24,604 bases of DNA from assembly GCA_003542935.1 (NCBI GenBank), contig DPJQ01000192.1:1-24604 (forward strand), read 5' to 3'. This DNA is from Lachnospiraceae bacterium (GTDB lineage Bacteria; Bacillota; Clostridia; Lachnospirales; Lachnospiraceae). The notes below the pieces were generated by a model that ran no database searches, was not told the DNA's origin, and was given only the letters and a program-made list of their open reading frames with translations. The position numbers and the translations under genes were made by a program. Shown here piece by piece: positions 15,150-22,933 of the stretch (the first letter of the stretch is position 1; every line of letters begins with the position of its first letter).

Positions 15150-16620
15150 AGCTTCTTTTCTCCGTCACAATAACGTCTGACGCTCCGGCCAGTTCGGCTT
15201 CTACCTGAATCTCCATGGCATAGATACAGCAGTCCATCCGAAAATTTTCCCGCCCCTTGATCCCGCGGACAGTATCTTCAAGCATATCCAGACTTCGCTT
15301 TATACACAAAGTTTCGGCATTGGTATAAAGCAGTATCTGCAGATACTCCCCGTAATCCAGTCCGTCGGTACGGTCTTTCACCGGATCTTTCAAACGCTCC
15401 ACAAGACCGGCAAGATCTTTCAGATCCAGCTGCCATCCGGCTTTTGTCTTTTCCAGCGGCACTTTGCCCCCTGCCAGCAGAGTCCGCACATCCATCAGAC
15501 TCTCTCCGTAAGCCCAACAGGCCAGCAGCGCCTGTGTTACCGGTTCCTCCGCTATGGGGACAGCCAGGGATGCGCAGATCGCCGCTGCCAGTGTACGCGC
15601 TTCATTTTTCTTGCCCGCATCTGTCTCAAGGTAGAGCAGATTGGCTGCCTCCCGGGCCAGGAGCAGTTTTCTTACCGTCTGTTCTAAATTTTCCCTGTCA
15701 CTTTTCCTGCCGTTAAGCAGGTATTCCATCTGATAAGTCAGGGAACCCACGTTTTTGCTGTTCGTACAATTTCCCAGATGATCAGCCAGGTAGGCACAAA
15801 ACAACAGTTTGTCCGATATGGTATGATTTTTTGCCATCGGCACAAGTCCCATACCTTCAAGGGGAGTACGTCCGGACAGCAGTCGGGAAGACTGAACCGT
15901 ACCCTCAGATACCTCCTGACCGGCAGGAAATACCAGAGCTAACAGTCCTTTCTTCTTTAATTCTTTTATAATCGTAATGGGATTTTCTTTTGCCGAAACG
16001 GCTGTCTGATTTGTCGGCCCGACACTTACTTCCTCTTCCTGTACCGGCTCCTTTTTACTCTTTTTCTCTTTTGCCTCCGCCTCGGCTCTGTCATAAGCCG
16101 CCAGTGCGCTTTCCACGCCTCCGTTCGGAGCCTTTTTTTCCTGCTCTTTTGCCGCTTTTATCTGCTCTTTAACCTTCTGCAGCGTCTTTACACCCAAAGC
16201 CGCCTGTTCCCAGGACACCGCCTCGCGGTAAAATGCCTCCCCGCTTTGATCTGTGGCCAGTGTGTATGCTGTAATGGAGGCAGACGGGCTCCCCAGCTGC
16301 CAGATATTGGCCGCTTGCGCACCGCTTGCCGTCCGGCCGGCTCCCCAGGGAATCCCCGTATTCTTTTCCACCTGATGCAGCAAAGTCCCCGGGGCAAAGC
16401 CGTCTGTACGGCAGCTGCCGTCCAGAAACAGCAAATCATATCGCTCCAGCAGATCCGGATCATAGCGGGCAAAGACAGAGAAGAGGCCCTGTTTTGCCCC
16501 CGCCTGTACCATCACCCTGGCTCCCTCCACACGGAGAGAGTAGAAAATAGCACAGGCAAACAGCAGCAAAAGGGAACATATCATCAGCAAATATACTGTT
16601 ATACTGCCCTTTCTTTTCAT
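15139..16620 (-). CDS. DUF5702-type protein of the pilus locus
   Basis: 493 residues. ATG 16620 has AGGAG six bases upstream, 13 bases after the pilin stop. The N-terminus MKRKGSITVYLLMICSLLLLF has a basic leader and the same KGSxTV pattern as the two TadE-like proteins, but Tyr replaces the Glu at +5. A hydrophobic helix follows (~8-28). The rest is extracytoplasmic. It includes a highly charged Lys/Glu stretch (~150-200) that is probably coiled coil, then mainly helical sequence. I recognise it as DUF5702-like, a family found in clostridial Tad loci; the function is unknown. It could be a large minor pilin or an anchoring subunit. Confidence 0.78.
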   Translation of the reverse strand: MKRKGSITVYLLMICSLLLLFACAIFYSLRVEGARVMVQAGAKQGLFSVFARYDPDLLERYDLLFLDGSCRTDGFAPGTLLHQVEKNTGIPWGAGRTASGAQAANIWQLGSPSASITAYTLATDQSGEAFYREAVSWEQAALGVKTLQKVKEQIKAAKEQEKKAPNGGVESALAAYDRAEAEAKEKKSKKEPVQEEEVSVGPTNQTAVSAKENPITIIKELKKKGLLALVFPAGQEVSEGTVQSSRLLSGRTPLEGMGLVPMAKNHTISDKLLFCAYLADHLGNCTNSKNVGSLTYQMEYLLNGRKSDRENLEQTVRKLLLAREAANLLYLETDAGKKNEARTLAAAICASLAVPIAEEPVTQALLACWAYGESLMDVRTLLAGGKVPLEKTKAGWQLDLKDLAGLVERLKDPVKDRTDGLDYGEYLQILLYTNAETLCIKRSLDMLEDTVRGIKGRENFRMDCCIYAMEIQVEAELAGASDVIVTEKRSYEN

Positions 16621-16633
16621 GTCCTGCTCCTCA

Positions 16634-16804
16634 TCAGACAGAATTACTCTGAGTCTTTATTTTCGTCAATGTAGAATTCACCAGGCTGGTGAGCTGTGAC
16701 TTGAAAATCAGCACCAGTCCGATCAGCACCACCAGGATGAGGATAATCTCCACCACCCCTACCGCGTCCTCTTCCTGCCAAAACCTGTATAGTTCCCTGC
16801 ACAT
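16634..16804 (-). CDS. Flp1-family type IVb pilin (56 residues)
   Basis: A very small gene. ATG 16804 follows a weak AAGGGG site. The protein starts MCRELYRFWQEEDAVGVVEI, followed by ILILVVLIGLVLIF and a short polar tail ending TQSNSV. This is the compact Flp1 pilin layout: a short leader with acidic residues, a cleavage site, Glu at +5, then one hydrophobic helix. With Glu19 as +5, cleavage falls after Ala14, where Gly is more usual. This is the likely main structural subunit of the pilus. It lies 45 bases after the TadC-like gene and 13 before the DUF5702 gene, inside the operon. Confidence 0.88.
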   Translation of the reverse strand: MCRELYRFWQEEDAVGVVEIILILVVLIGLVLIFKSQLTSLVNSTLTKIKTQSNSV

Positions 16805-16849
16805 ATATTTTTCCCCTTTCTGTTATGAAATCCCATTATCCCGTCCGCA

Positions 16850-18100
16850 TCATCCGTAGAAGGATACGCATGCCGGAAAGATCACCAGTATCAACACGAC
16901 CACCAACATCAATCCCATGGGCATCAGCAGCTTCGTCCCCGCTTTGCTGCCCAGCGCTTCCGCATTTCTCCGGCGGTCTGCAAAAGCTTTATCCGCTTCA
17001 CTCTGAAACATGGCCAACAGCTCCTGGTTTCCCTTTCGAATATTCTGTACCAGCAGTGCGGTAAACGTCCTGTACTCCAAAAGGCCGCTTCGCTCCCCCA
17101 GATGCCGGTAGGCCTGCGTTTCAGAAACGCCCTGCTCCATCTCACGGCAGGTCAGAATAATTTCTTCCGTAAGATAGTCCCGGGGCCTGTTTCTGTTTTT
17201 CTTCTCTTCCGGTCGTCCCCTCCTGCCCGCCATACGGTAAAACACCTGCCGCACACTGAGTCCCGCGCCCAGAAAAAGGCTCATACGGCTGACAAATGCC
17301 GGATATTCCCTGAAAAGGCCTGCCCTGCGCCGTTCTTCCTCCTGTCGGGCCTGTTCTCTGCGCCGCCACACCAGCAAAAATCCCACAGCCAGTATGACCA
17401 AAGACAGCATCAAGGCAGGATTTTCCCTGTTTCGGTTCCAGACCACCGGTTGGCCGTCAACTGTCCGGGGCAGATAATACATATCCGCCGTGCCATCCCG
17501 GTTTGCCTCTTCCAATGCCTGTTTGACCCGGCCGGCCCATCCCTCTTCCTCCAGAGGATACAAAACTACCTGTTTATGATAATATCTCTCTTCTTCCTGG
17601 CAGGTCAGTCTGGCTTCCAGGCGGACGGACACACCCTCCGGCGGAATATCCTCCGCCGGCGCACCGTCATACTGAAGATATTCCGGATGGTCAATTGTCC
17701 ACGCCACCGCCACCCGGCCCTCTGCCGCCTGCGCCGGCAGGCACAGTGCCCGCGTCACATGATCCGCCGAATCATTTTCCCCCAGAAGCTGTCTGTCCAA
17801 CTCCGTCCGGCCTTCTTCCAGCAGTTTTTCCGTTTCCTCCGACGTATACAGTCTGGCCGGCACCTCCACGGTATAGCTCTGCGCCGTTTCACGGCTGCCC
17901 TTGATAAACAATGGTTCCTGTACGGGCTCTGTGCCGGCCTCCGGCTTTTTCAGCTCCCGAATCTCCTCCGGGGTCCCCGCCCCCACCACTCCTGTAACGG
18001 CAACCCCGACGCCAAGGGCCAGCACGCCGGACAGAATCAAAATCCCGGACTCCCCGGCCAGAGCGCATCTCACTGTTTCTTTTATTTTTCTACACTTCAA
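16850..18100 (-). CDS. TadC-like type II secretion F-domain protein with an added extracytoplasmic domain
   Basis: 416 residues if started at TTG 18100, which overlaps the TadB stop by 11 bases; the frame extends 32 codons upstream without a better start, so the start is moderately sure. A membrane segment at about 19-41 is followed by an extracytoplasmic region at ~42-227. Membrane segment 2 (~228-245), a basic region, and the cytoplasmic T2SS-F domain (~262-385) come next. The last membrane segment (~392-411) ends the protein. The F domain (EYPAFVSRMSLFLGAGLSVRQ ... CREMEQGVSETQA ... LGERSGL) is TadC-like and forms the assembly platform with TadB and TadA. The extra domain is unusual and has an Ig-like pattern (see findings). 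Confidence 0.85.
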   Translation of the reverse strand: MKCRKIKETVRCALAGESGILILSGVLALGVGVAVTGVVGAGTPEEIRELKKPEAGTEPVQEPLFIKGSRETAQSYTVEVPARLYTSEETEKLLEEGRTELDRQLLGENDSADHVTRALCLPAQAAEGRVAVAWTIDHPEYLQYDGAPAEDIPPEGVSVRLEARLTCQEEERYYHKQVVLYPLEEEGWAGRVKQALEEANRDGTADMYYLPRTVDGQPVVWNRNRENPALMLSLVILAVGFLLVWRRREQARQEEERRRAGLFREYPAFVSRMSLFLGAGLSVRQVFYRMAGRRGRPEEKKNRNRPRDYLTEEIILTCREMEQGVSETQAYRHLGERSGLLEYRTFTALLVQNIRKGNQELLAMFQSEADKAFADRRRNAEALGSKAGTKLLMPMGLMLVVVLILVIFPACVSFYG

Positions 18101-18875
18101 TCTCTGTAATCTTCCTTCCCCAAAACCAGGACAGCAGATACAAGGCCAGACATACCGTCGCCACCACCCTTCCCGCCAACGTGCCGTACAATACATCCAT
18201 ATACCCCGGCGACGTCACGTTCAGGTAAAGGATGATCCCCCAGGGAACCAGGCTCATGACCGTCTGCTCCATCCGGCGGGATGCGACCTGCACCTGTATG
18301 TCCTTCTGTACCTCCAGTTTCTGCCGGAGCTGATCCGCCGCGTTGGACAGAATTTCCCCCACATTTCCTCCTGTCCGCTTTCCGACGGTAAACACCTGGG
18401 CAAAATTCTCTATATCTTCCAACCCGCTTCTTTTTCCAAGATCGGCAAACAGTTCTTCCAGCGGTACCGACAGCGCCGTCTGCGCCTGCATATACCGGAG
18501 TTCCCTTACCAAAATATCTTCTTGTCCCATCATCCGTTCCAGATCACCGGCGCACTCCGCCAGAGCATTCTCCGCGGCATAGCCGGTGCGCAGCGCCACC
18601 ACAAAGGCAGCGGCAGCAGACTGAAAACTTTCCAGAAGCCGCTGTTTTCTTTTACTTATCAGGCGGGCCTTTACCCAGCGGAAATAAGGAATCATACATA
18701 TCGGCAGCAAAAGCAGCAGTATCCGGCTTCGGTATAGCAGAAAGTCCACCCCCAGATACAGGAATACCCCCACGCTCCCATAACCCAGTCTTTCTCTGAG
18801 GGTAAACCGGTAATCTCCGTAATTCTCTCCGGCGTTTACAACAATCCCGCTCTTTCCAGCTTTGCCGTATGGCAC
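18090..18875 (-). CDS. TadB-like type II secretion F-domain protein
   Basis: 261 residues from GTG 18875 (AAGGAG nine bases upstream), overlapping the end of the ATPase gene by 40 bases. Two membrane segments lie in ~33-66. The cytoplasmic F domain (~80-205) shows ESFQSAAAAFVVALRTGYAAENALAE and FAQVFTVGKRTGGNVGEIL. Two C-terminal membrane segments lie at about 208-252. It is the inner-membrane platform partner of TadC and receives the force of the TadA ATPase. It is slightly shorter than typical TadB (~300). Confidence 0.88.
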   Translation of the reverse strand: MPYGKAGKSGIVVNAGENYGDYRFTLRERLGYGSVGVFLYLGVDFLLYRSRILLLLLPICMIPYFRWVKARLISKRKQRLLESFQSAAAAFVVALRTGYAAENALAECAGDLERMMGQEDILVRELRYMQAQTALSVPLEELFADLGKRSGLEDIENFAQVFTVGKRTGGNVGEILSNAADQLRQKLEVQKDIQVQVASRRMEQTVMSLVPWGIILYLNVTSPGYMDVLYGTLAGRVVATVCLALYLLSWFWGRKITEIEV

Positions 18876-20023
18876 AACTCGCCACTCCTTTCCAATTCCG
18901 CTGTCTGATAGTTCCTTTCAAACAACGTCTGCATACACACGCAGTCTTTTTCACAGCCTGTCACCTCCGTAATTTTCATGACCCTTCTTTTTTTCTCCCT
19001 GTCGCGCCCGAGCTGGACAAAAATGTCAATTCCCGATGCAATCTGTCTTCTCACCGCCTCCGGAGGCAGCGGCATTCCCATGAGAACCATGGTTTCCAGG
19101 CGGCTGACCATATCCTCAGGGCTGTTTGCATGGGCCGTGCTTAAAGAGCCCTCATGCCCCGTATTCAATGCCTGCAACAGATCGATCGCCTCCGCTCCCC
19201 GCACTTCTCCCACGATGATCCTGTCCGGCCGCATCCGGAGGGAGGCCCGGATCAAGTCGCGGATCGATACTTCCCTGTTCTCCTTGATATTGGCATTTTT
19301 TGCCTCCAGGCGAACCAGGTTTTCTATTCCATGGATCTGAAGTTCCGCGTTGTCTTCGATCGTGATAATCCTCTCGTCTTTGGGAATAAAGGAAGACAAT
19401 GCATTTAAAAAGGTGGTCTTCCCGGCCGATGTTCCCCCGCCGATCATCACGGAGTATCCTGCCCTCACCAGTTTCTGCAGAAAATCCGCGGCTTCCCGGC
19501 TGATACTGCCCATGCGGATCAGATCTTCCATCCCGATGGGATCATCGGGAAACCGGCGAATCGTCAGTACCGGCCCATCCAGTGCCACCGGCGGCAGGGC
19601 CACATGGATCCTGGAGCCGTCCGGCAGCCTGGCGTCCGCTACCGGCATATTTTCATTGACCACCCGGTTGCAGCCCGCAACGATCTGCTGGATCACATCC
19701 TCCAGGCGTTCACGGGAAGTAAAGGCCTTTTCCCAGCGGAATAGCTTTCCCGCCCGCTCCACAAAAATTCTGTCATACGCATTGACCATGATCTCCATCA
19801 CTTCCGGATCGTCCAACAGTTCCTGAAGCACGTCCAGTTTCCGCACGGAGCAAAACAGCTCCGCCTGAAGACGGTTCATCTCTTTTACCGGGCAATACGT
19901 CCTGCGGCTCTCTTTTAAAAGCAGAAGGTCTATCTGCCGCATCACATCCTCATCGCTGCATGCGCCGCTCTCTGCCAGCCGGTCTCCCAGCTCTTTTCTA
20001 AGCCTCTGTAGCGGCTGTTCCAT
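18836..20023 (-). CDS. tadA: TadA/CpaF-type pilus assembly ATPase
   Basis: 395 residues; ATG 20023 overlaps the TadZ-like gene by 26 bases. It is a secretion ATPase of the TadA/CpaF/VirB11 group. The N-terminal domain (~1-150) carries the typical EVMEIMVNAYDRIFVER. Walker A is GGTSAGKTT (196-204), the Asp box is ERIITIEDNAELQI, and Walker B with the catalytic Glu is in RIIVGEVRGAEA. The His box is GSLSTAHANS. A hexameric motor at the inner face of the membrane drives pilin polymerisation on TadB/TadC. A C-terminal tail of ~45 residues after the ATPase core has two Cys (EKDCVCMQ). Confidence 0.95.
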   Translation of the reverse strand: MEQPLQRLRKELGDRLAESGACSDEDVMRQIDLLLLKESRRTYCPVKEMNRLQAELFCSVRKLDVLQELLDDPEVMEIMVNAYDRIFVERAGKLFRWEKAFTSRERLEDVIQQIVAGCNRVVNENMPVADARLPDGSRIHVALPPVALDGPVLTIRRFPDDPIGMEDLIRMGSISREAADFLQKLVRAGYSVMIGGGTSAGKTTFLNALSSFIPKDERIITIEDNAELQIHGIENLVRLEAKNANIKENREVSIRDLIRASLRMRPDRIIVGEVRGAEAIDLLQALNTGHEGSLSTAHANSPEDMVSRLETMVLMGMPLPPEAVRRQIASGIDIFVQLGRDREKKRRVMKITEVTGCEKDCVCMQTLFERNYQTAELERSGELCHTAKLERAGLL

Positions 20024-21035
20024 CTGTTTTTCCCCCTTTCCTTTTTAATAACCGGCGGACGAAATCTCCCATATTCCCCCACAGAATCTGCTCTGCCCAG
20101 GAACCGTCCGTTTCGGCAGGCTCCGTCCCGGGCAGAGAGACGGTCTCTATCTCCGGCGCCAGTTCCCGGCAGGCGTTCTCCCTCATAAACGTCAGGAAAC
20201 GCTCCAGCTTGATTCCGGATTCCCTGTCCGGAAGCGTCGGTACATACACCCTACCGCATATGCCCAGCAGCTTCTCTGTCGGCTGCGGGCTGTCCCCGAT
20301 GTCCAATACCACTGCCTCATAACTGCTCCGGCAGCGCAGTGTCTCAAACAGGTATTGCCAGTCTTCCACGGATACCGCCGCCAGGTCTGCCGGAGCCCGC
20401 ACCGGCGGAATCATGTCTAATCTGCAGACCGTCACCGCCATGCCGTATATACGTTCCGGCAGCGGCTCCCGCTTTTGGCGGAGAAAATACAAAAGATCGC
20501 TGAGGCTTTCCCCTGAAGAAATTTTGAGCCTGCCCTCCAGCGCCGGCCAGGATTCCAGGTTTAGATAAAGAGTCCTCCGATACCTGGCCAGCTCCAGCCC
20601 CAGGGCCAGCGTAAACAGACTTTTTCCGCATCGTCCCACGGGAGAGTACACACCGAATATTTCCATGCGCTTTTTACTGGCCAGAGGATATCCCCCCGTT
20701 TCCGTCACACTTCCCCACTGCGCCAGTATCTCATGCACTATATCCCTGGCCGGCTGATACTTGAAAACCCTGGGAGGATAGTCTTCCTGCCCGATACCGT
20801 TTCCCAGCAGGCACAGTATACCGCTATACTCCTGCCATTCTTCCTTTTCATAAAGGACCTCATCCAACAGTATGGCATCCACACTGCGCAATTTCAGATA
20901 TTCTTTCAGCGTCTCCACCGTAGAAAAGGCCTGCACCAAAAAGGGACAACCGGTTTGATTCCGCACATATTCCGCCAGTTTTACACCGTAGCCGCCTTCC
21001 CCGGCGCACACGGCCAGCATTTTCATTTCGGCCAT
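19998..21035 (-). CDS. TadZ/CpaE-like ATPase-family protein
   Basis: 345 residues from ATG 21035, with AAGGGAG nine bases upstream. The alternative ATG 21026 overlaps the stop of the preceding gene (ATGA) and is also possible. Residues ~5-105 resemble an atypical receiver domain without the full Asp pocket. The second half is a MinD/ParA-like domain with a deviant Walker A, SPVGRCGKS (131-139), and VVLDIGDSP as the Walker B region. TadZ proteins place the pilus at a cell site and recruit TadA. The gene lies directly before tadA (26-base overlap), which fits the role. Confidence 0.83.
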   Translation of the reverse strand: MAEMKMLAVCAGEGGYGVKLAEYVRNQTGCPFLVQAFSTVETLKEYLKLRSVDAILLDEVLYEKEEWQEYSGILCLLGNGIGQEDYPPRVFKYQPARDIVHEILAQWGSVTETGGYPLASKKRMEIFGVYSPVGRCGKSLFTLALGLELARYRRTLYLNLESWPALEGRLKISSGESLSDLLYFLRQKREPLPERIYGMAVTVCRLDMIPPVRAPADLAAVSVEDWQYLFETLRCRSSYEAVVLDIGDSPQPTEKLLGICGRVYVPTLPDRESGIKLERFLTFMRENACRELAPEIETVSLPGTEPAETDGSWAEQILWGNMGDFVRRLLKRKGGKTDGTAATEA

Positions 21036-21544
21036 AGCAGCCATCTCCCTTCCCAAACTGCCAACAGCACAGACGCGCCAAACACGGCTGCAGCGTAGCA
21101 AATCTTTATTCCCTGCCCTTTCGGCCACACCGTTTTTCCTCCGGTAAACAGCCCATGGATATAGTTTCCCATCCGCCCCAGGCAGGCCCTTCCCTCGCCC
21201 GCCCTGCACACTGCAGCCAGCCCCAGCAGGCCTCCCAAAAACAGCGCGGCCACAAACAGCCGAATCCCTCTGCGCAGTCCCAGGATTCCTCCTGACACTG
21301 ACAGAAGCTTGACATCCCCTGCGCCAAGTCCCCGCAGGAGATACAGAACCATTCCGGGAAGCAGTGTGCCGGAGATTCCGGCCAGCCAGTACAGACATCC
21401 TCTATACCCCTGTGCCCCCAGCCATAATCCCAGTCCTGCCGACCAGCCGCAGAGAATCACCGTATTGGAAATCTTCCGCGTGCGCAAATCCAGCAGTGCC
21501 GCCATACCCGTATAAACGAGTACGCAAAAAACAGATACTGACAT
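21023..21544 (-). CDS. Prepilin peptidase 1 (A24 family)
   Basis: 173 residues. ATG 21544 has AGGAG seven bases upstream and is the first gene of the operon. Catalytic Asp19 is in AALLDLRTRKISN and Asp77 in the GAGD motif (GLGAGDVKLL). The protein has several membrane segments and no methyltransferase domain. It is longer than prepilin peptidase 2 and not closely similar outside the active site, so the two are not a recent duplication. It cleaves leader peptides of the Flp pilin and pseudopilins. Confidence 0.9.
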   Translation of the reverse strand: MSVSVFCVLVYTGMAALLDLRTRKISNTVILCGWSAGLGLWLGAQGYRGCLYWLAGISGTLLPGMVLYLLRGLGAGDVKLLSVSGGILGLRRGIRLFVAALFLGGLLGLAAVCRAGEGRACLGRMGNYIHGLFTGGKTVWPKGQGIKICYAAAVFGASVLLAVWEGRWLLWPK

Positions 21545-21587
21545 TTCCTTTCTCCTATTCAGTTAATCAATTCCTGTATGGAAATTT

Positions 21588-21635
21588 TCGGCGAACTGCC
21601 GATATTAGAATATATCAGATGCAAGACCGCATCTG
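21588..21635 (-). promoter_or_regulatory. Two small hairpins in the pilus operon leader
   Basis: CAGATGC/GCATCTG (21616-21622 with 21629-21635) and TCGGC/GCCGA (21588-21592 with 21598-21602) would fold in the untranslated leader. Neither hairpin is followed by a T run, so they are not terminators. Any regulatory role is unknown. Confidence 0.4.
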
Positions 21636-21649
21636 CTTTGTATATATGT

Positions 21650-21678
21650 ATTAAATCACAGTTTTGAACTTTTGTCCA
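21650..21678 (-). promoter_or_regulatory. Promoter of the Tad-type pilus operon
   Basis: Minus-strand TGGACA (21673-21678) and TTTAAT (21650-21655) are 17 bases apart. The transcript would start near 21643, leaving a leader of about 100 bases. Confidence 0.65.
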
Positions 21679-21712
21679 GTACTTTTTTCATTTTTTTCGT
21701 AATAGTTCAGCC

Positions 21713-21850
21713 CCAATGTCATTTACTTAAGCTCGTCATACTCAGCTGACGTATATGATACATAAGTCCTAAAAGGGCATTCAAGGGGCGGTTTTATGCC
21801 TGAGTATGCAGAAAAACTGCCAGCGTCCGGGCTTAAGTTATTGACATTGG
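21713..21850. repeat. 138-base nested palindromic element (MITE-like)
   Basis: 20-base ends at 21713-21732 and 21831-21850 are inverted copies with 18 of 20 matches. Inside lie CATACTCAG (21737-21745) with CTGAGTATG (21800-21808), GGCAT (21776-21780) with ATGCC (21796-21800), and a hairpin GCAG/CTGC at 21808-21820. Flanking 7-base direct repeats TTCAGCC (21706-21712) and TTCACCC (21851-21857) match in six of seven. The element holds no gene. It looks like a small non-autonomous transposable element, but I cannot name its family. Confidence 0.6.
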
Positions 21851-21851
21851 T

Positions 21852-22334
21852 TCACCCTCCGGCCGTGACATCCGCAAAATCAGCCCCCGTCAGGTCGGCC
21901 AGCGCCTGCGCTGCCACCACAATAGTCGTGCCGATGCGGCCTCCGCTGATGTAAATCTGCCTATAATTACGGGCGCTGTCATGAATCACCGTGGGGAACT
22001 GCTTTTTCATGCCCAGCGGGCTGCACCCGCCGCGAATGTATCCGGTAACTTTCTGAATATCTTTTACATGAAGCATCTCCAGGGATTTTTCTCCCACAAC
22101 TCTGGCGGCCTTTTTTAAATCCACCTCCGCTGCCACCGGAAGAACAATCACATAATACCGGCTGCTCTTTCCCTGCATCACCAGGGTTTTAAAGGACTGC
22201 TCCACCGGCGCTCCTGTTTTCTCCGCCACACGAACACCGTCAATAAATTCTTCACAGTCATAATGGATGACCTCATAGGAAATCTTTGCCCTGTCCAGCA
22301 TCCGCATCGCGTTGGTTTTCGTCTCTTTTGCCAT
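21852..22334 (-). CDS. ybaK: YbaK/EbsC-type aminoacyl-tRNA deacylase (Cys-tRNA(Pro) deacylase-like)
   Basis: 160 residues from ATG 22334 (AGGAG ten bases upstream); an in-frame start further upstream lies inside the neighbouring gene and was rejected. It shows the YbaK core: FKTLVMQG with the likely functional Lys49, VIVLPVAAEVDLKKAA, and GGCSPLGMKK (102-111) of the substrate pocket. The family hydrolyses Cys-tRNA(Pro) in trans, a proofreading step. Length and motifs match the short bacterial type. It is the last gene of the operon from 23735. Its stop codon lies one base from the palindromic element. Confidence 0.93.
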   Translation of the reverse strand: MAKETKTNAMRMLDRAKISYEVIHYDCEEFIDGVRVAEKTGAPVEQSFKTLVMQGKSSRYYVIVLPVAAEVDLKKAARVVGEKSLEMLHVKDIQKVTGYIRGGCSPLGMKKQFPTVIHDSARNYRQIYISGGRIGTTIVVAAQALADLTGADFADVTAGG

Positions 22335-22372
22335 TTTCCGTTCTCTCCTGAAAGTATGGAATCCGGAACTGT

Positions 22373-22930
22373 TCACGGCCGGAATTCTTTCAGTCTCTTC
22401 CTCCTCTCCCGGTAATCCGGCAGCACATTCTCCACCTCCCGCCAAAAAGCCGGGGAATGGTTCATCTCTTTTAGATGGGCCAGCTCATGTACCACCACAT
22501 ATTCCAGCTGATCCGGCCCCGCCAGGATCAGTTTCCAATTAAAATTAAGGTTCCCCTTCGCACTGCAGCTCCCCCATACCGTTTTCTGTTCTTTAATAAA
22601 GATACGGTTATACTGAACCCCCATCAGACGGGCAAAATAATCCGCTTTTATCCGCAGAATTTCTCTTGCCTGTTCCCGCAGCCGCGCTTTCTCCTGCGGA
22701 CTGTACTCTTCACCCACAGAAGCCGCCCTGCTCTCCGCAACTTTCCTGCGCAGCCACTCCCTGTGTTCCCAGACAAACTGACGTATCGTCTCCTGCTTCA
22801 TTTTCCGGGGTGCGCGAACCTGTACCTCTCCCCCGGGACGCACCTGGACAGCCAGCGTTTTTCTGTCAGAGCGAACTACGGTGTAGGGGTAAACGCAGTC
22901 CGCATAACGTAACTCTTCCCGCTCTCTCAT
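22373..22930 (-). CDS. YgjP-like metallopeptidase-domain protein (DUF45)
   Basis: 185 residues. ATG 22930 has GGGGGAG six bases upstream, three bases after the mntP stop. The metal site is HELAH (148-152) with a third His in NHSPAFW (about 158). The WGSCS motif (119-123) and the Arg/Lys-rich C-terminus are typical of the YgjP/DUF45 family (minigluzincin-like fold). Family members are called metalloproteases or UTP pyrophosphatase-like; the activity is not settled. It lies between mntP and the YbaK-like gene, all in one transcript. Confidence 0.9.
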   Translation of the reverse strand: MREREELRYADCVYPYTVVRSDRKTLAVQVRPGGEVQVRAPRKMKQETIRQFVWEHREWLRRKVAESRAASVGEEYSPQEKARLREQAREILRIKADYFARLMGVQYNRIFIKEQKTVWGSCSAKGNLNFNWKLILAGPDQLEYVVVHELAHLKEMNHSPAFWREVENVLPDYRERRKRLKEFRP

Positions 22931-22933
22931 TTG

